From positions 1-64,000 of the forward strand of contig JAKIMF020000007.1 in assembly GCA_022605425.2 (NCBI GenBank): a stretch of DNA of 64,000 nucleotides, in the 5' to 3' direction. Source of the DNA: Hamiltosporidium tvaerminnensis (lineage: Eukaryota; Microsporidia; Dubosqiidae). Of this stretch, positions 12,721 to 23,720 are shown one piece after another. Position 1 is the stretch's first letter. Each line of letters opens with the position of its first letter. The notes under the pieces were generated by a model, which was given only the letters and a program-made list of their open reading frames with translations, searched no databases and was not told the origin of the DNA. Position numbers and translations under genes: made by a program.

Positions 12721-14228
12721 ATTTAAACTATGTTTGATTTTATTTTTAGACTATATTTTTCATTAATTTTACTCACACAAATATCTAATAGAAATAAAAT
12801 CAATTTCTACTGACTTTTGTGATCAGAAACTATGAAATTTCGGTAAGTCTTCATCATTTTCATTATCATGTACTATATTTTGCAATTTTATTAAATTAGT
12901 ATCTGATTTTTAAAATAAATTCTAAATTATAGAAAAATAAAGGTAATCTCCACTATTTCTCTCCAATAAAGATGTGAAACACTTACCTCAATTTAAGCGA
13001 TTTTTTATTTTGATTTTAATTTGTTAAGAAGGAATACTTTTATTTCGAAAATAAAAGTAAACCACTGTAATAATAAATAAAAAAATTTCCTACTATAATG
13101 CAAATTTAAATAAATGGATTACCAAAGAAAAAAATGCTTTGAAACTAAAGGGTTTTTTTAAAAACTAGTTGGGTTTGTTTATTTCTGAAACCATGGTTCT
13201 TGGTTTATAGAGCTACTATCTTATTAGACTTAGTAGTTAGAATAAAAATTTATTACTACTTGTGTTTTTTTCTCTAAAACCTAATCAATAATTTTTGTTT
13301 CTAAAAAAGCCGTATTGATAAGTTAGTAAAAGTTTTTCTTGGTATTCTATGCTTCCATCGTTTTGAATAGCTAAATTTCTCAAAATAAATGATCAACAAA
13401 TACTTTAAATTTAGAAAAATTATTATCTGAAGTAAATGCAAATGTGGCTAGAAATGAAATCCCCTATTTAGGTTTTACCTATAATTTCTTTGTAATATAT
13501 CTGTAACTTCTGATTAAAAATTGATTTTTTAACTATCTCAAGACAAATTCTAAAATATTAAAAACATCCTTTTTATATATAGTATATGAACGAAAAGTGT
13601 ATATTTTTTAAAAAAGTAAAAGACTACATTGGAATCCAAGAAGGATTTTTAAAATTTTTGTTAATTATACTTTTTTTTCGAAATTCTTTATCTTCTTTAT
13701 AAATAATATATAAGAAATATGAATTTCTCTAGTAATATCTGTTTAAAAAGTTTTAAATTTTATAGATAATTTCATATTAAACGATTTTTTATCGTTGAAA
13801 AAGTTCTTTTTCTACTGTGATGTAAGATTTTGTTCTTTGTGAGTATTATTCACGAAATTTTTATACCTATTGTGTAAATAGAATATAAGACTATAGAAAT
13901 TTTTATTGAGAGGAATGAAATCACAGATATTAGTACTATTTTTTATAGAAACATTTAAATGCGTTATATAGTACTGATAAACCGCAACAAATCTGATATA
14001 ACACTTAAGATTTTAAAAAACAAATATAATCATTTAAAATAATGACAAGTTTCATGTATAGTTTACAATTTAAAATAAATATAAGAATAGATAATTTATG
14101 ATCTAAAAATGTAAATGCTGGTCTTCTCAAAATATCGAATAACATCATTATGTTACCATGATTTTAAATAGCAATTATTTTTTAAAATTATATTAAAGAA
14201 AAAAAAAAAAATTCTTATAGTAAAACCC

Positions 14229-14262
14229 TAAGCCAGGTTTACCTGTGCCTTTAAAAATCGTA
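14229..14262. other. Small GC-rich inverted repeat in D1
   Basis: CAGGTTTACCTG is a 5-bp stem with a two-base loop, in a GC-richer pocket. The matching place in D2 (37021-37055) also holds a GC-rich stem (GAGCC...GGCTC) but with a different sequence. It may be a remnant of an element end or a folded RNA. Confidence 0.35.
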
Positions 14263-14612
14263 TAAAGTCTTGGTACAAAAAAAATATAAATAATAGATAT
14301 AAAAAAAGATCTAGAAAAATATATTTTGCTTAAATTCCTATAAATCATTATAGGAACAAAAATAAATCAAAATTACATATTTGAATCAGCATTTTCATCG
14401 TCTTACAGTTTGCTGTTACAAATATTTCAATTATTCTATATTATAAATTCAAGGACTTACTCCTGATTTTTTGTTTTAATAAATTTCTAACTGCAATTAA
14501 ATTACAATGTGATTATATACTATTCCATTGTCTTTTTAGGTTTTTTTCTTTTATATTAGACGAACAATTGCAAATATTAATTTTTCCTCCTCAATTTTTT
14601 TATTTGACATTT

Positions 14613-14744
14613 AAGAAAGATCTCAAGTTTATTAACGAAATTTCTGATATCTTAAGTTGCATCATAATTTTATGATTTTTTTTGTTTTAAATTTGAATAC
14701 AAAATGAAATATCTGAAAATTCATCTTAAATTTGAGATATCCCG
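14613..14744. repeat. Hairpin (inverted-repeat) element, copy A
   Basis: The left arm starts GAAAGATCTCAAGTTTA and continues through CGAAATTTCTGATATCTT. The right arm, read in reverse complement, gives ATCTCAAATTTAA and GATGAATTTTCAGATATTT. About three quarters of roughly 42 positions can pair, with a loop of about 45 bases between the arms. It looks like an old foldback or MITE-type element, or a structured RNA. Confidence 0.65.
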
Positions 14745-15107
14745 AAATGCCAAATATAAAAAAGTGAGGATGAAAAAATCTTTAGCTTTAAAGTTTCAAT
14801 CATAAAAGAAATAAACTCTTGGTTTATTTTTTTCTTCTGGTATTTCGGATTGCATTAAAACGGTTTTAAAATCTAAGAATATAAATAAACCGCAGAAACA
14901 TATATATATGAAGGGAGGTAAACCATTTTATTATATTATAGTTCTTTTTTACTTTATTTAACTTTTTTTCTATTACAATTTAAAATACTTACTTTTTTCC
15001 TAATTCAATATCTTTTATAATGCAATTTTCGCATTAAGTTTTTTCTTTTTCGTTAGATTAATAAATTCAGAAGTGATTTTAGAATCCTACTTACTTTATA
15101 TATGACG

Positions 15108-15246
15108 TTTAGAAAGATCTTGGTTTAAAGAACGAATTTTCCGATATTTTAATCTGCATCATAATTTTATGAATTTTTTTTTGTTGCAAATTTGATTACA
15201 AAATGAAATATCCAAAAATTCAGCTTTAAACTAAGATCTTTCTAAA
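15108..15246. repeat. Hairpin (inverted-repeat) element, copy B
   Basis: The best preserved copy. The outer arms at 15108-15130 and 15224-15246 match over 23 bases with one mismatch (TTTAGAAAGATCTT outward, GTTTAAAG inward). An inner arm, GAATTTTCCGATATTTTA against the complement of TGAAATATCCAAAAATTC, extends the pairing, giving a stem of about 45 bp. No flanking target duplication is obvious. No coding capacity. Confidence 0.8.
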
Positions 15247-15660
15247 TACCATTTCCAAAAAAGTGAGGATAAGAAAAACTTTCGACCAAACGCGTTTCTT
15301 ATTAAATCACTAAACCTTTCGATTGTTGCATGCTCGTATAAATGCTGCAATAGCGTAAAAACTTTTTAAGGATGTAATAATATCAGTATTTTTCAAAAAA
15401 TTATCAATATTTGAATAAATTTATACCCTTTGCTCTGTTTTATTGATTACATTCAGTATCATCAGCTATTTTGCATTCTTTGATTTTTTAAATATAAGAA
15501 ATAACTTATATCAGCGGATAAAGTGGAGAGATATTTCATAAGGAGGGGTACTTTTTAAAAAATTTATATTTTAATTTTTTTTCAAATAAAGTTACATTGG
15601 TTAATTAAATTTACGGGTCAACTGGTTTATCTTAAAATTGATTTTTTTTCTAATTGCTAA

Positions 15661-16370
15661 GGCCATAATGGAGAGAGAATAACTACATTAAGTTTGTTTT
15701 ACTGGAAAATGAAAGATGAAGGGTATGAGTGAGTTCATTGTTATATCTTTAAGTTCCTAAAACACTACACTACATTTTTAGGGTTCCATGGCTGTTCTTA
15801 TTCAAAAAAAAGGATCTATAAATTTGCGAAACTTTTTCTATAAAATATTTTGTGGTTTTTTATGTGGCTAGATATTAGACATCAATTGAACTTGTAGTTA
15901 ATCGCTATGTGAAAAGATAGAGACTTATTCATACATATCTGAGGTTTAAGACTTACCGTAAAGAGATAGAAATTAAATTATTCTGAAACCGGGAAGCGAT
16001 GTATCATGTTATACATCTTGGTATGGGTTGCACTGTCCAGATGAGCCAGTTTAAGTCGCCGAAATATATCTTAGCTAGCTTTTTTTAGCTTACGTGTGTG
16101 TGATATATGGGAAAATCCTGCATAAGGTCGAAAGGTTAAGTTCTAGTTTTGGTTTTCATTCAATCCAATCAAAACAAAAATTAACAAACACTGCGCAAAC
16201 CTTTTCCCTATTAAATAGATCATATATACCTTATAAATGAAAGCCTAATAAAGGGTATCGTAAGTGGTACAGATAGTGTGGTGGGGATGCTGTCACATAT
16301 GTTAAACTCAGAACTGCGTGAATGTCATCAAAAAAATTTATACTAGGGACTGTGTAAAAAAGAGGTAATG
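15661..16370 (+). other. GC-richer island between D1 and R2, possible transposon relic
   Basis: Begins exactly where D1 and D2 stop matching (GGCCATAATGGAGAGAG), so it is unique or inserted sequence. It is visibly richer in G and C than its neighbours, with segments such as 16001-16060 and 16260-16330. Plus-strand frames yield short protein-like pieces (for example SINLRNFFYKIFCGFLCG near 15810-15870, faintly like the region after the zinc ribbon of ISXO2-type transposases), but stops and frameshifts break every frame within about 40 codons. No catalytic motif was identified. I regard it as decayed coding sequence of unknown origin. Confidence 0.3.
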
Positions 16371-16750
16371 ATTTTAAATTATTCTATGTATTAGTTTATA
16401 CAGAAATATATTTTTTTTCCAAAACCGAGATAGTCTGTTATTATAAATTTGTAATATTGTTTTGTTATTTTCATTTACCGCTTATTTTTGTTTAAGTTAT
16501 CTTTTCTTTTATATCTTGTTGTTCATTGTTAAAAAAATTATTCTGATTTTGAAAGGTATGTATGGTACCATTTATCGAGCTATTAATTATTTAATGAAAT
16601 AAATCTTATTAAACTGCACTGTTTTTTTTTAATTTCAATATCCAAAGTTTCTTTTATTTTACACTGCAATTTATAATTCACCTAGCATAACATATTATTC
16701 TTTTTAAACTATACGGTTTTTATTTATACTAAATACTTTTCTTGCTTATA
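16371..16750. other. AT-rich spacer, nothing recognised
   Basis: T-rich sequence between the GC-richer island and the next possible relic. No motif, repeat or usable open frame is seen. Confidence 0.5.
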
Positions 16751-17000
16751 ATTTGTATTACATTTTATTTTTCTACGGAGTTTCAGAAGAGTGCAATTTA
16801 AGGCGTGTGAAATGTGTGATATTAATAACACCAACAAATATTGCTTGGTTGTTCGATTCAATTCATTACACAATAATTTTTTTAAAAATTCAAAATTTAG
16901 ATGTTTTATTAAAAAATATTATTTGGAATACTATGTACTTTCGCTAAAGGGATATACATGGGATATAAATTTTAGTAAGTTTTTTTATTCATTTTTTTGA
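16750..17000 (+). pseudogene. Possible ISXO2/Merlin-like transposase N-terminal relic
   Basis: Two overlapping plus frames are open: one from 16753, with YGVSEECNLRRVKCVILITP, and one from GTG 16791 to a stop at 16998, with CEMC at residues 6-9 and later FNSLHNNFFKNSKFRCF. ISXO2/Merlin transposases start with a Cys-x2-Cys zinc ribbon, then a Trp/Cys stretch, then a Ser-Phe-Phe-x2-Ser-Lys segment and a hydrophobic helix. The order here is similar if one frameshift is allowed. No DDE domain follows; the next sequence is repeat R2. The hydrophobic tail (KKYYLEYYVLSL) is also what AT-rich noncoding DNA would encode, so this remains tentative. Confidence 0.35.
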
Positions 17001-17877
17001 TAACTTTGTCACTTCTTCTGTATTAAGTCATATATTTTGTTCTAAATTAAATTTATAACATATTAAAAACTTGATTTGTATGTTTATTACATACTTAAAA
17101 TAATTTACTTGTTGTTATCATATATTTTTTAAGTTTAACTATAATATGTTGGCTTTTAATTAAAGAAAAATATATTTATATTGTAAACTTGTTAGTTTAG
17201 ATCATTAGTGGTAGATTTCAGTTGCTATTTTGTCACGTAAGTTTATATTGTATAAAATCTGTCTAGTTTTTTCTGTAATATCAACTAGTATATATTTCAT
17301 ATTTTATGTTCTATATGAAATTAGTATTGTTTATAGCTGTTAAGATAAAATATTTCTTTTTTACAAAAAAAATTGTACCATTTCAAATTTTATTTACAAT
17401 TATCGAACTTTTATTCTTTTACGTGGAAAATTTTAGTTAGGTATTTATTTTATTAATGTTTTTTTAGTTTTGAATTTTCACTTGTATAGAGTCGGTTAAG
17501 ATAAACCTTATTTTAATTCTATTTTTAATGTTTTTTTTCATATTTCTTGTTTTTTTATTCTAATTTTCTGTTTTAAATTGTTCCTATATTTTTTATATAT
17601 TTCTTTTGTTATTCCCTTACCAAGTTATAATGGTTGCTCATGCAGCAGTTTTTCTAATTATAAAACAATTCTGGCCACTTTAATCTTGTCTTGTTTTAGT
17701 AAAGTAATACTTAGTTCTAAATAAATTATGATTTTACTATACTTTGATGTAATTTATTAATTTTATACTAATTTAATATTCATTTACCATTAAATTCGTT
17801 GATTCATATCAATATGTTATATTCGAAGGTATACGTTAGTATTTTCTTCTCTTATATGATTTTTGAGTGTTAAGTCT

Positions 17878-17926
17878 AATAAACTTATAAATTTACCATA
17901 ATTGGAAGTTTTTGTGCGTAAGGTAT
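17878..17926 (+). repeat. Conserved core of repeat R2
   Basis: Same block as in R1 (TAATAAACTTATAAATTTACC then ATAATTGGAAGTTTTTGTG) with a single A missing from the AAAATTT run. It is preceded, as in R4, by TCAATATGTTATATT about 75 bp upstream. Confidence 0.8.
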
Positions 17927-18022
17927 TAAGTGCTTTTTTATGGTCATTTAGAACATTTTAACTATTAAAACCTTAACTGATTATCTTTAAATAATATTTT
18001 TTAATCTTAGTCATAATACGTT

Positions 18023-18331
18023 GTGTTTGAACTAAATATGGCCGTATTAAATTTTGTAAAATTGTTTCCAAAAGCTATTAATACATTGAGTAAAACTATG
18101 ATCATATATGTATTCATACATAACTTTGGATTTCTATATAACCTCATATTAGTTACCTTTCTTAAATTTGAGCGAATTGCTTTGTATTATATATGTATTG
18201 CTTTTTGGTTTAAAAAGAATATAGAGCTATGTAAACGAAAGATATATCTGCGAAAAAATATTTACATTGCATGTATAATAATTTCAAGAAAATTTATTAA
18301 AAATGTAATACTATTGAATTTGGTGAAATAA
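18023..18331 (+). pseudogene. Open frame of 102 codons in R2, probably not a gene
   Basis: The longest open frame in the window. It starts six codons before an in-frame MAVLNFVKLF and ends in a Lys/Ile-rich tail, with hydrophobic segments in the middle. The ATGGCCGTATTAA context recurs in R3 and R4 (ATGGCCATATTAA in R1). In R4 the same frame is a complete 28-codon ORF; in R1 and R3 it stops after 22 and 10 codons. The first 45 codons align across the four copies without indels, which hints at a small ancestral ORF. However, the usual stop (CGTAACTTT context) is missing only from R2, so the 102-codon length is likely accidental read-through. Confidence 0.25.
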
Positions 18332-19919
18332 AATGCTATTTTTTAGATTTATATAGTCATTAAGTTATTTTTACTAAATCATATAATTGTATTAGAGAAT
18401 TTTGATATTTGATTCATCTCAATATATTCATATAAGAATTTCGTTTTAAACTATTAACTCATATTCGACCAATTTAGAACATAAATTTTTATATTTGTAA
18501 AGATATTACTAAGTTTTCTATTATTTTATATTTTTATTAGACTTAAGTAATATTTTACTCTAATTATCTAAAGAATTAAATTTAAAAAAATTGAATAGTA
18601 CATAATATGTCTCGAACTGATAATCTTGTTCTTTTTATACTACTTCAAAATTACGACTACATTTCATTATCTGTTTTTATATTAATTGATTCTTAATTTC
18701 AATGTTTTTAATTCATCTACCTAGGTTAAATACAATTTCTACAACTATTTTATAAATGGTATGGTTATCTATATATTCTTGGATTTTTTAGATCTTTAAC
18801 TTTCTTATGAAGCAATTCAGATTCACACGAAAAACAAGTCAAATAAAGAATAATTTAGATAATATTTTAATTTGGTATAAAGATTGAATAAATCTTTAAT
18901 AAATATATTTAACTATAAGCTAAATTAATTTAAATCATTTTTAATATTTACTTTGCTAAATAAATATAAAGTTACATACAATTCTTTACATAATTAAGAA
19001 ATACCTATACTAGTGGGAATTACAAGGTATTAATATCACTTTGATATCTAATTATATTTATAGGTGGATATAAAATCAAAAGGATTAAAACTTAGTCTTA
19101 TAATTAATGGAAACAAGTATTTGTAATTCAAAAATAAAATTTCTATGATTGTGTTTGTTAGTTAAGAGATTATACTATCCAAATTACGATTTGTCTATTA
19201 AAATATAAAATGTAAGACAATTGACTATTAAAAATTACAAAAACTATAAATAGTGTTGAGTTTTTTAATGATGTGACATCTTCTAAGAGTGAGTTATGAA
19301 TATCTTGGTATGAAACTTAATACCTCTTTTATTTTAAAGAATTGAACCTAAATTTGAAGCCATAGAAACATATTCCGCAATCAACTGATATAATTACTAG
19401 AATATTCGCAGCTTGATTTTTATATCTTACAGACCTAGGCTGTTTTAAGGTGAAGATTGGGTTTTGTAAGTTTAATTAAATGTATTCTTATTATGATTCA
19501 AACGGTAGTGTCAAAAAACTTATAAATCCTGTTTAAAGTCAGAGGTACACGTTAGTGAATGAATTCACTTAGAATATATTGCTAGATAACTTACCAATAT
19601 CATTAACTTTAATTGCAATTACAATAAGCTAAAGGCAGAAAGCTTTTTATGGAACGCAATTGCTAATCTGAAGAATCGCTGTGAAGATGTATATCATAAC
19701 GAAGAAAAGATAAATTAATGTCTTTAATTTGTAGGTATACTTTTTAGAAAACCAATAACTTTTATTTACTTTTGATAAAAACACGTTATTCTGTTAAATT
19801 ATTTGCCTATTTCTTGTAAAAGTATAAAAAAAATTATTTGTTCTTTATGATATATGATTGAAGTGTAGGCTCTAACATATAGTTGTATTATTTTTGAATA
19901 AATATGTTTTTCTGTTTTT

Positions 19920-20590
19920 TTTAGCAAAAAGTTTATTTATTGATTAAATTACATGTCGGTGCGCACAAATGAGACAATGCCGCCGTATACATATGGATGA
20001 TGCACTTTACATCGATGAGTAGAAAAGAAGCAGACCTTGGTCCCCCACTGACTAAATGGTAAATTATGGAGGCACTAACAGCTTTTATTAAATTTATTGA
20101 TAGGATTATCTTATGCTAAAGTACTAGCCCACAAAGCGCGTTCGAAATATACCGAGTCATACCGAAGTGGAGGGAGTAGATGTAGTTCTTTCGCGGGTGC
20201 TATGTTTATGGAGTTCTGGTATGTTTAGAAAACTTCAATCTTTTTAAATAAAATTATCTATATCCAAACCCTGCTTGAAATAAATAGAAGCTATAATTAA
20301 GTTTGGTGATGATAAATAGGTGTAAAGACATTACGAGAATATAATTGATTTGAAAAACAAAAGAGGTGTTGCAGTGGAAAAAAATTTCGAATTTAAAAAG
20401 TTCGGAACATGAAAAGATAATTAAAGCTTACTGCTACCTTAGAAAGAGACTTTACAAACTTTCGCTGTTTTACACTAATATTATTTGTTATATACCGAAG
20501 TGTAGTATATTAACAGAAAATTATTTAAGATATTTTCCTTTGGGATTCAAAAAAAGGCAATGTAGAAAGTGAAATAATTTATTAAAGTTT
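19920..20590 (+). pseudogene. GC-richer island with 68-codon frame, unknown origin
   Basis: Directly follows the end of R2 and is not found after R3 or R4. The first part (19950-20230) is strikingly GC-richer than the window, with GCGC, CCGCCG and GGTCCCCC strings. It gives protein-like pieces in one plus frame, such as MSRKEADLGPPLTKW, followed by stops. The second part holds an open frame at 20366-20572 rich in Lys, Tyr and Cys. I do not recognise the family. It probably represents a broken gene or transposon that inserted beside R2. Confidence 0.3.
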
Positions 20591-22480
20591 GGCATTTTAT
20601 TATATTTTTATTTTATTCCATCATATTTTTATTTCTTAATTTCAGAAATTTTATTTCTCAAATTCTCATAAATTATTTCTAAACTTTTTAAATTTTTTCT
20701 ACTTTTTTTTCTTAATTCTTTTTTTCTTAGATTCTATGTTTTAATTTCTTGATTTTTTCCTAAGTTTTAATTTTTTTATTTTGAAATTAATTTCTCTATA
20801 AATTTTTTTTCGTTTATAAAAAATTCTGATTTAAGTAGTTCAAATGAGACAAAAGTTATATCATACAAGTAAAAGTAAAAGTAAAAATTTAAAAATTGAA
20901 GAAATAAAGAGTTTAATGAAATATAATTAATGCTAAATTGTATTTTATTCTCTTTTTTTCTTTTATTTTACTATACCACACCAAAAAAATTATAGAAGCA
21001 ATACAATTTAAGGAAATAGAAAATTAGTATTACTTTCCGCGGCACATATTCTAATTAAAATATTTCTCCATTCTTAAAAAAAAACTTCAGAACGTTTTTT
21101 TTTTTTCTAAAATTAAGATTTCACCAAGTCAATGAAGGTTTTCTATAAAATGCCACAACCGAAATGTATTATTTGTTCTACATATATCAAAAATTATATA
21201 AGCAGAGAAGTTGAGGTAGTGTTTTATAAATCTACTTTGTTTCTAAGTATATATTTGGATAAAATTCTGTTTTATGTAGATATGCTTTATCACTTTGTTC
21301 CTATTGCGTTGTTCAGAGGTCTTTTACTAAATATAATCTACTTTTCTTTTCTTAAATAAATTCGGTTTGTATTTAAATGGGGTTAAAAGGATTATTTTAT
21401 AATAGATTTGTAGTTAATCTATTTTTTTACGTTTTTGGTTTTTAAAAACTTTTCGTTTGTTATATGAAACCAGTAAAAATTGTAAAAAAATGCAAAAATA
21501 AAATAAAAACTTTAGTAAAATACAAATTCTCAAATATATAGAAAGAAAAGAAAAATGATTTGAATTATATTTTATTTGAAATATTTATATATAAATATTA
21601 AGGCTTGAAATAACTTAAAAAAACTATTCTCTGAAATTATTCTAGCAAAAAATATGCAAAAATTTAAATTTGAAGTTTTATGAAGACAGAAAGAAAAGAA
21701 TTGCGGATTTATCAATTTAAACCTCTACTTTGGGTTTTCTTTGGGATTAACAAAGGTTTTTTCGCATTTTTAAATGTATGCTAGAACTTGTATTGAAATA
21801 TCGTGTGCAGTGTATTGATGAAGAATTTTTGGGAATTGTACTTCTTAAGTATCGCAAGAAGAAATGTTTTTTTAACTAAACTTAGAAATATCAGGAAGTG
21901 GGTATTATAGTCTATTCTTTTTTCTTCGTTACTTCATGGGGTTAAAATTTTAGTTCAACTAATTCTTTTTGTACTTTTATGTTTTTTTCAAAGAAAAAAT
22001 AAATTTTTAGTAACTTTTCTGAAGTAATTTCAACCAGTACTTTTATTTTTAATTTCTATTTAGATGTTTTTTTTGAAAAAATTTATCAAAGTACGTGAAA
22101 ACTTATTTTATTCAAATAAAATAAAAGAAAGTTGAATTGAAATTTTATAAATTAAAGACTTTGCTGTTAAAAAATGAGCCTTGTATAGACCACTATTTTC
22201 GTTTTTTAAGAAATTTAATAAAAAATAATATATCAGTTATTGTTGTTTAATAGAAATTTGGCTGTAATGTTATTCTAAGACATACTTTTATAATTAATTC
22301 ACTATAAAACATGTGCATTGATCATTTTTTAGGTTGGTAGTAATATCACATTAAATTTGGGTTCAATAAGATGAAAATATCTAAGTAGGAGTTCTGCTGA
22401 TGTAACAAATCATAAATAAAAAATTTTACTATAAGCTTTAAATACAATATATGTTTACGGTTAAATGGATATCACGATAC
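20591..22480. other. AT-rich desert, nothing recognised
   Basis: Long T-rich and A-rich runs. A short (GTAAAA)n microsatellite lies at about 20866-20886. The 75-codon frame at 21132-21359 (+) is Tyr/Leu/Phe-rich and has no recognisable feature. Confidence 0.5.
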
Positions 22481-22543
22481 AAAAAATTTTAATCTGCGCA
22501 TGCATGAAATCTTTTTAGGTTATGATTCCTGCCGGTTCTAAGT

Positions 22544-23040
22544 ACTACTAAGATTTAGCGTCGGTTTCGAATCAAAAAAAGGTTTTGAAGTATATGTACG
22601 CTGCAAATTAGTTAATATGGAAAGTTCAAAGGTTCGAAACCTTTCGAAGAAATAGAAAAACCAAGAATAAAATTCGTGATCTGGAATGGAATCAAAGGTT
22701 TTCCTATCCAAAACGATAAAGGTGAGAATTGATGAAACCCAAACTATTATGTACGTAATAAGCTTCTTTGGAATGAGCAATAAAAGTACGGGAAAAAAAC
22801 CCAAATCATCTTCGATCTTATATCAGCAATTGATGAAGATCATTTAGCAGAGAGAAAGCGAAAAATATTTGCAAGGTGTTACTTAAGAAAAAAAGAGCCA
22901 CTAAAAGTAACAGACCCAGAAATCACTAAAAAGACAGTGGGAAAAGCTGTATAAATAATAGAAGCACCTAAAATCTATGAGAAGAATAAGGTACGGATAT
23001 AATCGAAAGTAGTTACACGAGGGTGCGATCGCACAAGTTT
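22544..23040 (+). pseudogene. Lys/Glu-rich relic upstream of LINE endonuclease (ORF1?)
   Basis: Plus frames give a continuous-looking product if one shift near 22830 is allowed: SVGFESKKGFEVYVRCK, then KVFLSKTIKVRIDE, then HLAERKRKIFARCYLRKKE and KVTDPEITKKTVGKAV. Charged, lysine-rich composition fits a LINE ORF1 nucleic-acid-binding protein, and its place 5' of the endonuclease agrees. No zinc knuckle or RRM motif could be identified. The minus-strand open frame at 22538-22804 is the antisense shadow. Confidence 0.4.
23025..23036. repeat. 12-bp perfect palindrome GTGCGATCGCAC
   Basis: A perfect self-complementary 12-mer with eight G/C bases, very unusual for this composition. It lies between the ORF1-like relic and the endonuclease relic, so it may simply be inherited from the element. 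Confidence 0.7.
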
Positions 23041-23487
23041 TAGCTAGGAATCTTTTTTTCAAATCAATAAATATATTTTTATATACTTTAGGGTATTAGA
23101 AGGAATAGAACATTGATATAAGCCTATCTTTGAGATCCATTGATTATTAAATTAAAATACGTGATAAATTAAGATTTTCTGACATAGAAAACATTTGATC
23201 CTACTATAAATAAAAAATTAAAAATGATGTATTGATGTTTTTAAAGACTAACCGCGCACCTATTAAGAGAGAGTCCTGGATCAGATAATAGAAGAAACCT
23301 TATTTGACTACACTAAAAGGAAGAATTGAAAACATTTTTGAACGAAATAGAAATATAAAAAAAATAGAAATAAAAAGTTAAAAAAATTTAAGTGCGATTT
23401 TTCAATTTTCAAGGGTAGAACTTGTGAGTTTCTTGAAAACGCTAATATAAGAAGCGGTAATATTAGCTCGGGTCAAACAATATTAAT

Positions 23488-23720
23488 AAAATTAGTTTCT
23501 TAAATATTGGTAGTATTTATAATATACAAGTTAAAAAAAAATAATTTTTAGATGTAAATAATTTTGGCATAGATGCATTGGCTGAAAAGTGGCGATATAC
23601 GTTAGAAAATTAAAATCCAGATTATATGGTAATTGCCTGTAAGAAATCTGAAAAAAATAAATAAACAGGTTTTCTAATTCTGAGGAAATGTTGGTGTTAT
23701 CGGAAAAATTAATTTAATAT
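23488..23720 (+). pseudogene. LINE apurinic-type endonuclease domain, broken
   Basis: One frame reads KISFLNIGSIYNIQVKKK, stop, FLDVNNFGIDALAEKW, then a second stop at 23611. In APE-type LINE endonucleases the domain opens with hydrophobic-Asn-x-Arg-Ser, and about 27-30 residues later has Ile-Asp-hydrophobic-Thr-Glu-Thr-Trp. Here the Asn (23503-23505) and Glu (23584-23586) are kept at 27 residues' spacing, Trp follows at 23590, and Arg is replaced by Gly. After a frameshift, GNVGVIGKI (23684-23710) sits where the family has Gly-Gly-Val-x-hydrophobic. The later Asp-His catalytic motif was not found. Two stops and a shift show that it is inactive. Confidence 0.7.

Larger units (their letters stand above)
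14470..15340 (+). repeat. Tandem duplication of about 500 bp within D1
   Basis: Two successive units, about 14470-14920 and 14930-15340, each carry an AT-rich leader with TTTTTTCTTTT, the hairpin element, and AAAAAAGTGAGGAT just after it (14759 and 15252). D2 has a single unit (about 37215-37600). The duplication therefore arose in D1 after it split from D2, or one unit was lost from D2. Confidence 0.65.
8425..15660 (+). repeat. Long segmental repeat D, copy D1 (7.2 kb)
   Basis: Colinear with D2 (30337-37940) over the whole length. Anchors include the ACATGTG.CTTAGCACTATCT block (9572 and 31481), the GGCGTTGTGCT block (11323 and 33241), AAAAGTTTTTCTTGGTAT (13328 and 36120), the hairpin element, and a shared end at CAATTGCTAA or TAATTGCTAA (15660 and 37940), after which the sequences part abruptly. 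Identity is roughly 70-80% by eye, with frequent small indels, so neither copy can be coding through its length. The left part overlaps repeat R. D1 differs from D2 by a tandem duplication near its right end and by lacking about 1 kb seen in D2. Confidence 0.75.
17200..19900 (+). repeat. Dispersed repeat R, copy R2
   Basis: Matches R3 and R4 from the CATGCAGCAGTTTTTCTAA block near 17640 through the core, the TATGGCC block and TGGATTTCTATATAACCTCATATTAG, to the distal block TTCACTTAGAATATATTGCTAGATAA (19564, and 49347 in R4) and the shared end GTGTAGGCTCTA (19865). After that the copies diverge. The GTG-to-CTCTA end is the clearest boundary of the R family and separates R2-R4 from R1/D1, where it is absent. 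The 5' edge may lie further upstream. Confidence 0.75.

Noticed and set aside
22625-22650. AAAGGTTCGAAACCTTT looks like a perfect tRNA T-arm (5-bp stem, TTCGAAA loop).
   Set aside because: No matching acceptor strand, anticodon arm or A box lies upstream at the right distance on either strand. It is probably part of the LINE ORF1-like relic.
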